Shown: positions 54,205 through 64,000 of the stretch, piece by piece | Numbering within the stretch: the first letter of the stretch is position 1 | Layout of the letters: each line of letters starts with the position of its first letter | NCBI RefSeq assembly: GCF_010093815.1 | Contig: NW_022985550.1 | Location: 1,997,074 to 2,061,073 of the forward strand | Origin: Pseudovirgaria hyperparasitica | Lineage: Eukaryota > Ascomycota > Dothideomycetes > Acrospermales > Acrospermaceae | Reading direction: 5' to 3' | DNA: 64,000 nt | Program-made: the position numbers and the translations under genes | Notes under the pieces: generated by a model | Databases searched by the model: none | What the model saw: only the letters and a program-made list of their open reading frames with translations | What the model was told of the DNA's origin: nothing

Positions 54205-55742
54205 ATGACAGCGACCGTATCAGTCACCGCACAGAAACGTGCCTTTGATGAAATAGACGATGACAGAACGTTGAAGCACCGCAGGGTGGGCAATGTTCCG
54301 AATCTGCAGCATCAGCTTCTTCTACACAAGAAGGCTCAGCCATTTGAACTGCATCGGGCTGGAGATGTTCCCGTCGCAAAGCCTGGCGAAGTCCTTATAG
54401 AAATACAAGCAGTTGGACTGAATCCCATAGATTGGAAGAGCGCGTAGGTCCTCTCCATGAAGCTTTGTTTGGTAGACCACTGACGACTGGAAAGGTTATA
54501 TGGTTTCGCGATACCCGCATTCCCCTGTATCAGTGGACGCGAGTTTGCAGGGACCGTGGTATACGCAAATGGCAAGAATGATTCTGGAATAGTAGTTGGA
54601 GACCGTGTAAGTAATGCACTGCAACCTGTAACAAAAGCTGATGGTGCTGGCATATCAGGTGCTGTCAATAGCCACCGACTATCGCGACTTTCGAAAGTCT
54701 GCCTTCCAGCAATACGCAGTCTCGACTGCATTCAACGCTGTCAAGATCCCAAGACATGTCGACCTCGCACATACCACATCTCTCGGCGTCGCATTCGTCG
54801 CAGCTGCACTCGCGCTTGGGGTATGCCTCGGTGTTAACTTCGCAGGCCCAGTGACTGAGAGGTCCCTCTTGAAGACAGCCCAGAATCAAGATCCTGAGAC
54901 TTTGCCCAAAGACGTACGAGACGAAGTTCTGAACGCAATTTCCCCTAGCCACACGCCATATGCAGGAGATTGGATTCTGATATACGGAGGTGAGAACAAC
55001 CACTGATGACAAGACCTCGTGGGACTGACTTCCGCCATTCAGCTTCCTCGATCACAGGGCAGATCTGCATACAGCTATGCAAACTAAGCAACCTAAGAGT
55101 CATCGCCGTAGCAAACGAGTCTCGTCATGGCGAGAGACTCCGGGCTCTAGGGGCCGGTACGTCACGAGGCTGGCGAATACCAGTAGACATGCTGACATTA
55201 CAGATCTAATCGTGGACCGCGAAGACTTGGACAAGGCAGCAACGCAAATCCGCGAGTCCGTACCAGGCTCCTTACGCTTTGCGATAGACTGCGTAGGCAA
55301 AGAGACAGCTGCGTGGTGTCAAGACCTTCTGGCGGGTCAAAGTGCTCTCCCAGCAGCAGAGCTTCGCCGTAGATCGGAGGACCGTGGCAGCGATCCAAGC
55401 AACCAAGGCTATTTAATGTGCCATCTGGTCGGCCTGACAGGTTTGCCGAAGGAACAGGCGGCTAGTGTCAGACAACACCAGGTGCCCATCAAGCTCTTCC
55501 ATGAGAATCACGCCCTGGGACGGGAAATGAGCTCATGGTTGACCGAGCTACTGGGACAAGGCCTCTTACAACTACCGGAGGTCGAATTGTTGAAGGGAGG
55601 ACTTGGGTCCATTAATGCGGGGTTGGACAGATTGAAGAGCGGCGCCTTGTCGGGAAAGCGATTAGTTGTGGAGCTCGACCACATGCTCGAGAGCAAGTTG
55701 GCTGTTTGGCCTCCAGAAGACGGCGGCTTCTGTTGGTGTTGA
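54205..55742 (+). CDS. Medium-chain dehydrogenase/reductase (zinc-type/enoyl-reductase-like)
   Basis: Five exons, join(54205..54443,54495..54606,54659..54989,55043..55156,55204..55742), 444 residues. Introns are GTAGGT, GTAAGT, GTGAGA and GTACGT to AG, all frame-consistent. After a ~45-residue leader, the GroES-like domain shows KPGEVLIEIQAVGLNPIDWK and CISGREFAGTVV. The Rossmann part shows DWILIYGASSITGQICIQLC, VIAVANESRHGERLRALGAD and RFAIDCVGKET, and the end SGKRLVVELD. There is no zinc-ligand cysteine pattern in the catalytic domain, so it is more like quinone-oxidoreductase or trans-enoyl reductase members. It lies between the two sulfur monooxygenase genes. It could supply a reduction step or act on aldehyde products, but this is inference. 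Confidence 0.75.
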
Positions 55743-56284
55743 AGCTTGCAGTCGAAGTGTCCTGGACAAATGATGTCGTCGTCTTCGTCGTCGTCGTCGT
55801 AGAGGTTCGCACTAGCATAGCGTATTAGACAGTTTCAGGGAGACTTGGGCTTACCAAGATCCAACCAATGAGATTGGCATCCAGCAAAGTTACACGTCTA
55901 GCGCGAGTCAACGGACCTGATCGCGCCATACACATGACAATTGCAACACTGCTCTGGTGTTTGAATGGTGCTGGCGATCAGCTGTGGGATAGAAGCTTGA
56001 TCCTGGGTGATGTGATCGTTTGAGGGGTAGTACGTGATCTATCGGGTAGCCATCGACATGAGATGTGAAAGAGAACCATTGCGTAGGAGAGGAGCAGAGT
56101 AGAAGCTACGACGAAATGGAGATGGTGTCCTTGTAGTGGTGCTGCATTTCAGGTCATAATCGAATATTGAACCACTTTCCTTGTGGTCGTGGAATAATTG
56201 TCGTGTTGCGTTCTGCGACAGTTTGCTATATCCTGATATCCTGAGCACTCTTTTATCTCTTCCGTTCGCTCCCGTGCAACCATC
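55743..56284. promoter_or_regulatory. Upstream region of the sfnG homologue
   Basis: 542 nt. A GTC/GTCGTC microsatellite is at 55768-55801, right after the reductase stop. No gene seen. Probable sfnG promoter. Confidence 0.4.
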
Positions 56285-57561
56285 ATGGCCAATTCCAACA
56301 TCAATTCAGATCCAGAACGAGTCAAGTTTGCGTAAGTAGCCGAAGCAAAGCTAATTGCATAACGTTGGAAGCTCACATCGCCAGGTACTGGGTACCTAAT
56401 GTCTCTGGAGGCTTAGTGATATCAAAAATCCCACAAAAGACAAGCTGGGACCTGAAGTCAAACATCAGCTACGGACGAACTGCCGAGGACGTCGGTTTTG
56501 AGTACGCACTCACTCAGATTCGGTTCACGGCCGGGTACGGCGCTGCAAATCAGCACGAATCAGTCAGCTTCAGTCAAGCTATCCTGCAGGGTACGGAGAA
56601 GCTGAAGCTCATTGCCGCGCTTCTGCCTGGACCGTGGAATCCAGCCGTCGCAGCAAAGCAGATTGCATCCATCGACAACTATTCAGAAGGCCGAATTGCA
56701 GTCAATGTCGTGAGCGGATGGTTCAAAGGCGAGTTCACGTCCATTGGGCAATGGTGGCTCGACCACGCAGAGAGGTATCGTCGAAGCAGAGAGTTCATGG
56801 AGTGTCTACGAGGCATCTGGACAGCAGGCGAAGACGGATTCACTTACAAGGGAGACTTCTATCAGTTCCACAACTACAACCTCAGCCCTAAGCCGATCCA
56901 GAAGCCGCATCCCGAGATATTCCAGGGTGGTAACAGCGACGACGCACGAGACAACGGTGCTGAAGTGGCTGATTGGTATTTCATGAATGGCAACACACTC
57001 AAGGGCTTCCGTGATCAGATCCAAGACGTCAAGGCACGTGCCCGCAAAGTTGGTCGCGAAGAGCACGTCAGATTCGCCGTCAACTCGTTCGTCATCCTGA
57101 GACCGACCGAAGCTGAGGCTGTTCTACAGCTTCAGGAAATCCAGGGCAAGGCCGACAAGGAGGCCGTAGAAGCATTCGGTGAGGCTGTCAAGTCTGCTGG
57201 AAGCTCGACCAGCAACAAGAAGGGCATGTGGGCGGATAGCAAGTTTGACGACCTTGTACAATATAACGATGGCTTCAAGACGAAGCTCATTGGCACCGCA
57301 GAGCAGATTGCAGACCGAATTCTACTGCTCAAGAGTCTCGGCGTCAATCTGGTGCTGACGGCATTCCTTCACTACGAGACAGAAATTGCGGCATTCGGAG
57401 CAGAGGTCCTGCCATTAGTGCGTAAGCTCGAAGCTGAAGGCCGTGGAAAGGATGCAGAGTTTGAGATTGCGAAGACTGGAGCAGTGTATGAAGACAAGAG
57501 AGTCGTGAATGGCGACGCGAATGGAGACGCGCGACCGGCGAAGCGCGCGAAGAAGGCCTGA
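56285..57561 (+). CDS. sfnG: FMNH2-dependent dimethylsulfone monooxygenase (SfnG family)
   Basis: Two exons, join(56285..56331,56385..57561), 407 residues. The 53-nt intron (GTAAGT to GCCAG) splits a GCG codon and joins VKFA to YWVPNVSGGLV, the exact SfnG start. The luciferase-like (LLM) TIM barrel shows GFEYALTQIRFTAGYGA, QHESVSFSQA, LLPGPWNPAVAAKQIA, GRIAVNVVSGWFKGEF, HPEIFQGGNSDDARD and LVQYNDGFKTKLIGTAEQIA. Bacterial SfnG converts dimethylsulfone to methanesulfinate and formaldehyde using FMNH2 and oxygen. Similarity to the bacterial family is high over the whole length, with a fungal tail (residues ~385-407) ending in basic KRAKKA. No flavin reductase gene is seen nearby, so one must act in trans. 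Confidence 0.9.
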
Positions 57562-59153
57562 GGCAGTACTTGCAGCCTGGGGCAGTAATTGTAGCCTGAG
57601 GCACCGAGTTTCATCGTCGGCGAGATCACCTCTCTATTTCTGTCTTCTCTAAAATCTACTGTACAAATCAGCATATACCTAATACTAGTCTAGTAGTCGT
57701 GCAAGTATGGTAATGATCCAAGCGCCTGAATGGCGGAATGAAGTATTGTTGTTACATATTGCTACAACCCCAAATTCTCCATACTAGATAATCTTCTACA
57801 AAACCACTCGCATGGATGTGTTGTAGCAAAACCATGATACAGCACAGCCAACCTCCCACCTCCCCACAAAACCCCAGCACAAAGCCCCACAAAGAACAAG
57901 GTATATCCAAACCAAACCGACAAAGCGCCGTGCCGTGTCTTGGACGCCCCTTTCAACGACAGGCGCACAGAGACACCCAGTAATTAAAGTCAAGTCAGGG
58001 GATGGATAGCACCGGGTAGGAAATCGAGAACGTCATAGTGCAGACGGATAGACAGATATTAGGAATGGCATGTCCTCCTCATCGTGAAGCATCAATCCAC
58101 AGGCACGACTTTCGATCTACTTCTATATCACAAGCCCGATGTCTGGACGGAACCGTGGCCGTAATTCATTGTTTTCTTCATTCATTCGTTATACTGTATA
58201 CCGCGTACATTTGAACAACACATAGAGACGCCGATTAATTCGACCGTAGTAGACACGCCAATCCCTCGCGCCGCGCCATGCCATGAATGCCATGCCCATA
58301 AGTGTTCACCCAAGAACAACTCCCGAGCCCAACACCGGCACTTTCAAAAAAACGCCCGAGAACACCATGCATCATCGCAACAACAGCAACGAAGAAGAAA
58401 AACACCACAGCCACCCAACATCACACGAACTTGCAAAAGCGTTTCACCAGACCTAGATGCACCCACCAACTCTCGCCCCGGCTGCAGGCCAGGCACTCAG
58501 AAGCCTCAAAAAGAGGTTGTCGATCCCCCCTCCCCTCCCTCAGCCCCCCGAATCCCAATCCGATCACTCCCCGAAAAACGCCAAGCCCGAACCCCAGTGT
58601 TGTGCATCCAATCCCAAAACACACACCAACACCCCCTTCGATCATGCGAGCAATTCACCCAGCAAATCAAAACCACACGCGCATCTTAATAAGAGAACAA
58701 GAAAAAGGAATAGCCATGTCAGACCAAACGTGATTCGCTGCCAACCCCAGATTTTCGCCCATTTGCAGGCGCCACTGCCGGCCGGGTGGCGAATTCATGG
58801 GGTTGAATGATGTGCATCGCGGATACGTCGGGAGGAAAGAATAAGGTGGTGGTGGCGAGTGTGTATTGTGACTCGTGGGTTTCCAACTGGGCGCACGCGT
58901 TTTTGACAGGGCGGGCCTGGCCGTTGTCAGATCAGCGGGCCGTTTTCTGGAATACCAAGGGGGGTTTCGCTGGGGGAAGTATAAAGCAACGACTGGGCCC
59001 CGTCCAGGTATTAAGGCGCAGCACACACACACATTGCACATGACGGAGCCTTGTCTCGTCATTCCGATCGAAGACCCTCGGCACAACTACTTTGGACATT
59101 CAGACCTTTGGGTTCGTGAATTCACGACATCTTCGCTCGTGGGGATTTTTATA
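57562..59153. other. Spacer and 3' ends, no supported gene
   Basis: 1.6 kb between convergent genes. The + frame at 58302-58733 is Pro/Thr/His-rich low-complexity sequence without a domain. It probably includes the long 3' UTR of the MYB gene. Confidence 0.4.
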
Positions 59154-60700
59154 TCACGGTCGGTCTTGCTCCACAAAGAAGCGTGCGCCGTTGTCGACGG
59201 CTATCCGCATCAGATTCGTCATTGTTGCGGTGCAGGGCTGCTTCAGTGTCATGGACACGCGCACGCTCTGCTGGCCGGGGATGTTGTACTGCGCCGCGTA
59301 GAGATTCGTGTCTTCGGTGGTGGCAGTCATGCTCATATCCGCGTCCATGGATCCAGTCGGATACCCGTAGCCCGCGGACACGGAGTAGCTGCCCATCGCC
59401 GGACTTGTGGAAGCAAACGTCGGCGATGTGGTCAGTGTGTTGCTGAAATACGTGCCGACGTAGCCGTCTGCGGAGCCCTTGTGTAAAAGAGCTGGATCTA
59501 CAGAGCTGTCTGCGTTTACTTGGGACTGGTTCCACCACGTCTGTGGTGTTGGCGTGGGAAGATCGGCATAGGCCGCAGTATCGTATGACGCGGTGGGCAT
59601 GCTATATCCGCCGTAGTAGGTGGAGGAGTTGTATGAAGGGGAGCTGACTTGTGGAAATACAGAGTCTTCGGCTCCCCAGGAGGTACCGAAGTCGCTGTTG
59701 CTATAACTAACGGACCCGCGGGTGCTATCTGAGTAGGTAGGGGAGTTTCCTGTTCTTGCACTGTCGATTCCAGAGTCATTCTCGTAACTACACGAGAAAT
59801 CGTGGTCTGTCTCGGACTGGTATTCACTTTGTTCGTCGTCGTCATCGTCATCATCGTCATTGTTGTAGTAATTGGCATATGCATCAACGCTTCCTCCCTG
59901 GTTTTGGATCTTCCGCGTCAGGACTGTATATCTGGTCGAGAGTTAGCTGTGGTCTGACAAGGATGCATCAAAGTCTTACCTATTCTTGATGCAATTCTTC
60001 GATCTTCCGGGAAAATACAGCTTTTGAATCTCCTTCCAGTGTCGGCCGATTTTGGAGACTGCATAGAGAAGTTGCTGGTTCTGGACATTTGTCAACAATG
60101 AAATCCTGTACGAAGCAACAGACCAGACGTACCTCTTGCTCGGACCATTCACTTCTATCAAGTTCTGGATCCAAAGACTGCTGCCATCTTTTCGCGCATT
60201 CTATACGGAATGTCAATATGTTTGTTATACAGGGAACGGATAGCAGGGGTACTGACGGTCTGCACTCCTGGTCCTTACTTCCTCAGCAACCAAAGTCCAT
60301 CTACTATGACGTCAGTCTACGTTCTAAATATGACTTCCATGGAAAAGAGCAATGGTACGACAGGGTGGAATAAGGGACCTCACCTCTGGCCATGACGTTC
60401 AACGCCTCGTCGTAGCAGAGCGTCTTCAGACTTGGCCCATTGACCTTTCTTGAGGCCTCCTGCAACAGCGTTGTGCCAACGCTTCCGGCAGTCTTTATTT
60501 GTGCGTCCAGGGAGTTTCGAGGCAATCCGGCACCAATCCTTTGCTTCCCCTTCGGCAACTATAGGAGGCACAATCAACACTACTGTACTGGGTGCTGGCA
60601 GTGACCGGGGGCGTCAAAGGGTCCACTCACGTTGTGCAAGGACCTCATTTCTTAGAGCTTTGTCCTCCTCAGCCGTCCATTTCCTAGGCATGCGAGGCAT
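59154..60700 (-). CDS. Three-repeat MYB transcription factor
   Basis: Six exons, complement(join(59154..59931,59980..60080,60133..60200,60257..60300,60384..60558,60631..60700)), 411 residues. All introns are GT-AG and in frame, and one exon is 44 nt. Three SANT/MYB repeats follow in order: R1 KWTAEEDKAL to GRTNKDCRKRWHN, R2 GQWAKSEDALLRRGVERHG to SADQCAKRWQQ, R3 SEWSEQENQQLLYAVSKIG to GRSKNCIKNRY, each with the spaced Trp residues. After them are an Asp run (NNDDDDDDDE), a Ser/Thr/Tyr-rich probable activation region (about 200-350), and a C-terminal block (NIPGQQSVRVSMTLKQP). It is likely nuclear. Fungal proteins of this form regulate development or metabolism. No orthologue assigned. Confidence 0.82.
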
Positions 60701-63700
60701 GATGTAATGTTGTTGATGCACAATGATATATGGTGGGTATGGGCAAGTATGTATGGACCGGGATGTGATATCGCTACGTGGAAGTTAATCTTGACTTTGG
60801 GTCTGTGACGGAAGAGAAGCTGTTGATGATGTGGAAAGGGGCAACAGGCTGAAGTATAAATCCCAAGCTGTCGAGGCTGACGATGAGTAGGTAAGAATGT
60901 CGAGCGTTGGATGAACACACCAAGCCGATCAAGTGCGACAGAAGGATCATGTCCAGGACATCATCTCGATCTTTTCAACAACCGGATAAACACCTAACAA
61001 GCGAAGACGTGTGTTAGACATGCGGCATATGGACCATGCATGTCCCACGTTCGAGCTTGATGGCCGCCTCTGACTTCATCTGGGGCACAAATGTCAGACT
61101 ATTTCATCACCACGAGGCAGGCATGGGTCGGCCATAGCGTTGGTGGCGGAGTCAGAACAGAGGCGTGCTACATGTTCATGATAAGCTGGATAGGTACGAG
61201 TTCTGAGGCAGCCATGCCGGAGTCTAGTAGATCAACTACCAAGCTATGGATCCAACGAACAGGCGAAGAATTACGACGTCTGAAGGATTCCTGTCTGCAC
61301 GTTAGAGACAATGGTTGTCTTCTCTCTGCACAGATCTATTCGCCTTGCCATGCAACATTGGAACGCCCCATAAACCGTTTGTTGTATGGACTCCACTGGG
61401 ACCCGAGTACTGCGCTGGGTTTTGCGGCTGATTTCGAGGTTCTGGCCCCTGTCTTCAAAGACGCGTCAGGCAGAGGATAGAGGGAGATGCAAGGAGGGAA
61501 GCCAAGCCTGAAGCGGACTGGCTCTCGTATACGAGCTTTATGTGATGGCACAAGCAGTATGACAGCCGAGAGCTGCATCACACAGAACCAGAGGTATGGT
61601 TTTCCGAAGGTCGGATACGGCGTGCTATGGCGATGAGAAGCAAGACCAGTTTCAATGGAAGAGTTGTCCTGCATAATGCTAGCACTGCTACTCGATAATC
61701 AGGGTCTCCGGACGAATTTGGCGATGCCAATGAAGCATTATCTGGGCCAAGCGGATGGCCGGGCCACATGTCTGACATGCATATCCTCGTCGGTTGAGAC
61801 GAATGGTAAATACTGGGCTTGCATCCGACAGGAACGGTACCGCGCTAGGGTCCCCTGCTCCCGGTATCTCAGTATTCGCTGATCGCATTCCCATGTGCTT
61901 TCGCGATGCAGATGATGTTACGGTTAAGCCCATTTTCCCCCGCGCGTTTGCTCTTGTCAGTTATCCTTGCAATGAAGCATGGAGTAGCAGTAAGATTATG
62001 TCTAGCTCAAGAGATCCTCTGGGTGATACTGTGCACAGTAACAGGGTGACATTCGGTATTAGAAGAATCGGTGAGGACCCGGTGCAACCAGATTGGATCA
62101 AGTTGAAGATAGAGCTGTCTTAGCAAGCTTAGGGTACGTTATCAGTTAGCTGATGATGTGGTGACCAAGCTGGAGAATGCTCGTCAGCGTCGTTATACTG
62201 CTCATTCATGCTCAGTATTGTCGAACCAGCGATTCTACCATTCCAACCTCCAACAAACTCGGCATAAGCAAGGTCAGGTCCTGTAGCATCCTGTTGGAGG
62301 AAATGTAACTGTCCAAGTAAGTACTGTACAAGATAGTGGCTCAGCAGCTGCTCAATTGACGGGAGTAACAAGGTGCGGGCCGCGATCGACAGTTGAAATC
62401 CCATCCGGTCAACGTACAAGCGTCAGGTGTAGCACTATGTTATGGAGTATTGCACGGTTTGAGTATTGGTCAAGACATCTTTGACGATCATGTTGGCGTG
62501 TGGGGTTTGCGTAGCGTGGGAGGCTTATCGATAAATCGACCCTAATCAAGTCATAAAGTGATGAAAAACATTCTTTTTTTGGCTGAAGCTACGTTAAGAT
62601 GCACGAGCTAGCTGTGGCTGGTGAGAAAGTTTGTTCGTGCCCCCAGAAAAATGTCTTGTTTATTACTCAATCACTCTATGATCATCGTCTAGCGCAAGTT
62701 TCTGATAGGAGAATTACGCTGGTCAGGCATGCGTCATCATCAAATCACCCCAAGAAAAAATAGTCCCATCATGTCAGGCTCACGGCCACGCTCGACAGCA
62801 TAGCCAACGCGTCGTGCGGTCTCGCATTCTCCCCATATCAATATCTTCCGAGCCTACCGTGCCCGTCCTCCCGAATACCATTTGCCGTGTAGGAAGTAGT
62901 TCTTACACCAACCGGTCCCGCGTTGACAAAGACGAACAGCCAGTAGAACCCATACCAACATTTGAGTTCTTTCGCTACTAGCCAGGTTGGTGATTTTTCG
63001 TATTCCGTGCGTCTCTGCATATCGCAACCGTGAAGTGAGTTGTGCTGCGGAAGGAGTACATAGTCTGATATCTTGCAAAAGGCATCATCCAATGACTAAA
63101 AGCTGCCGTGGCTCTATCGATCCTGTATCTTGGCTCGTGTTAGATCCACCCTCGATTTCTGCCTTACCTTGTCTCAGCACACCCGCTTAGTCGGCATCGC
63201 TCGCCGGACTATCGTGGGCTTCGTCGCTCCTATTGCTGTACCCCACGATACGAAGGTGGCTTTTGCGAGGCCGGTAGACCCTAAGGCAGCAGGGGAAATG
63301 CGACAGTCTGAGGCGAGTGCACGTGAGGTAAGGAACCTGGCTTGCATTCTTTTGTTGACCCACTCCTTCTAAACGTCTAGATGGTGCAGATCTTCTGTGC
63401 CCTGCAGCGAATAGCAAGATACGTGCGTGACGTGGGCCGTGGACTCGTGGACCCATTCAGTGACCTGCTATCTTTGGCCCGTCAGGTACCATCAAGATGA
63501 CTATTCGTAGAACAACCGCAAACCCGATAGCGCAATTGCGATGTTCACAGCTTAAGATCTGTTTCAGGTGTACTGGATGGTGGCCCTCGCATGGGATCTG
63601 ATACATCATGGAGTGGTGTGTTATGATTTAGGCATGTCATCTGTACTCGGGTCCGCTAATACAGTAGACACTCCAAGAACCCCAAGAAGTTAGGCAAGCG

Positions 63701-64000
63701 AGCCAAACCCACTATCACAGCCAGACAGACACCAGCTGAAACTCTCGACCGCTGTATGTCGGACCAAGCTTTCGGGTTTTGGGGGCGTCTCTCTCGGAAT
63801 GCTTGCCGTTGACGCGAAAAGATCGGCCAGCAGCACCCTGCTGTTCTGCCCTCACGAAGCCACAAGCGCGGACAGTTTGTATTTTACTGCATGCTGATCG
63901 GTAAGGAACATGTTCGTCCGGTAACGGTTCCTTTGATGATAACGACGCTATCAACGCTTCTTTGGCTGGGAGTGAGCCATGCAGTGCCTCAACGGGACAT
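60701..64000. other. Terminal 3.3 kb without a supported gene
   Basis: The first few hundred bases are the likely MYB promoter. Open frames (61091-61480, 61794-62123, 63130-63372) have no recognisable domain or splice support. 62450-62700 is AT-rich. A real but unrecognised gene cannot be ruled out. Confidence 0.35.

Noticed and set aside
58302-58810. Pro/Thr/Lys-rich frames between sfnG and the MYB gene
   Set aside because: Low complexity, two frames open together, no domain.
1-64000. tRNA, rRNA and CRISPR arrays
   Set aside because: No T-arm consensus within a foldable cloverleaf, no 5S or large rRNA sequence, and no regular spacer-repeat array was found by eye.

Overview
The window looks like a euchromatic stretch of a filamentous ascomycete (Pezizomycotina) chromosome. 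Introns are short (about 45-90 nt) with GTAAGT-like donors and CTAAC-like branch sites. Housekeeping genes are recognisable fungal forms (IDH2, LSM4, NAM9/uS4m, La, COX11, SPO7), and there is a Pth11/rhodopsin-type receptor, a bHLH factor and a GPI-type wall protein. I reconstructed exon structures by hand from splice signals and frame continuity. No species is named. No tRNA, rRNA or CRISPR was seen.

Layout. 1-6.1 kb: 3' end of IDH2, a PPR protein, LSM4 and a single-pass membrane protein. 6.77-15.52 kb: an 8.4 kb Helitron with a Rep/Pif1-helicase gene on the + strand (one in-frame stop, one frameshift), two antisense genes (one intact and spliced with a six-cysteine finger, one with a single stop), and directly behind it a 347 bp internally deleted derivative sharing both ends. 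15.7-19.2 kb: NAM9 and La, divergent. 21.1 kb: a small three-exon Trp/Cys-rich gene. 21.5-31.4 kb: almost 10 kb with no gene I can support, AT-rich in its first third and simple-sequence-rich after that. 31.5-37 kb: a bHLH regulator and a BRD8-like bromodomain protein. 38-46 kb: a coiled-coil protein, a 2EXR/F-box-like protein, COX11 head-to-head with a HIT zinc-finger gene, a Pth11-like receptor and a proline-rich membrane protein. 46-51.7 kb: SPO7, a CLD1/ICT1-type hydrolase and a GPI-type wall protein. 52.2-57.6 kb: a likely sulfur-scavenging group (SfnC/DszC-type flavin monooxygenase, medium-chain reductase, dimethylsulfone monooxygenase SfnG). 59.1-60.7 kb: a three-repeat MYB regulator. 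The last 3.3 kb has no gene I can support.

How the genes relate. Several encode mitochondrial proteins (IDH2, the PPR protein, NAM9, COX11, perhaps the CLD1-like hydrolase), but they are scattered and look like ordinary gene order. The one pathway-like group is the C-S bond cleaving trio at 52-57.6 kb. The strongest unusual signals are in the Helitron: a head-to-tail miniature partner, covarying terminal hairpins, and an intact spliced antisense gene.
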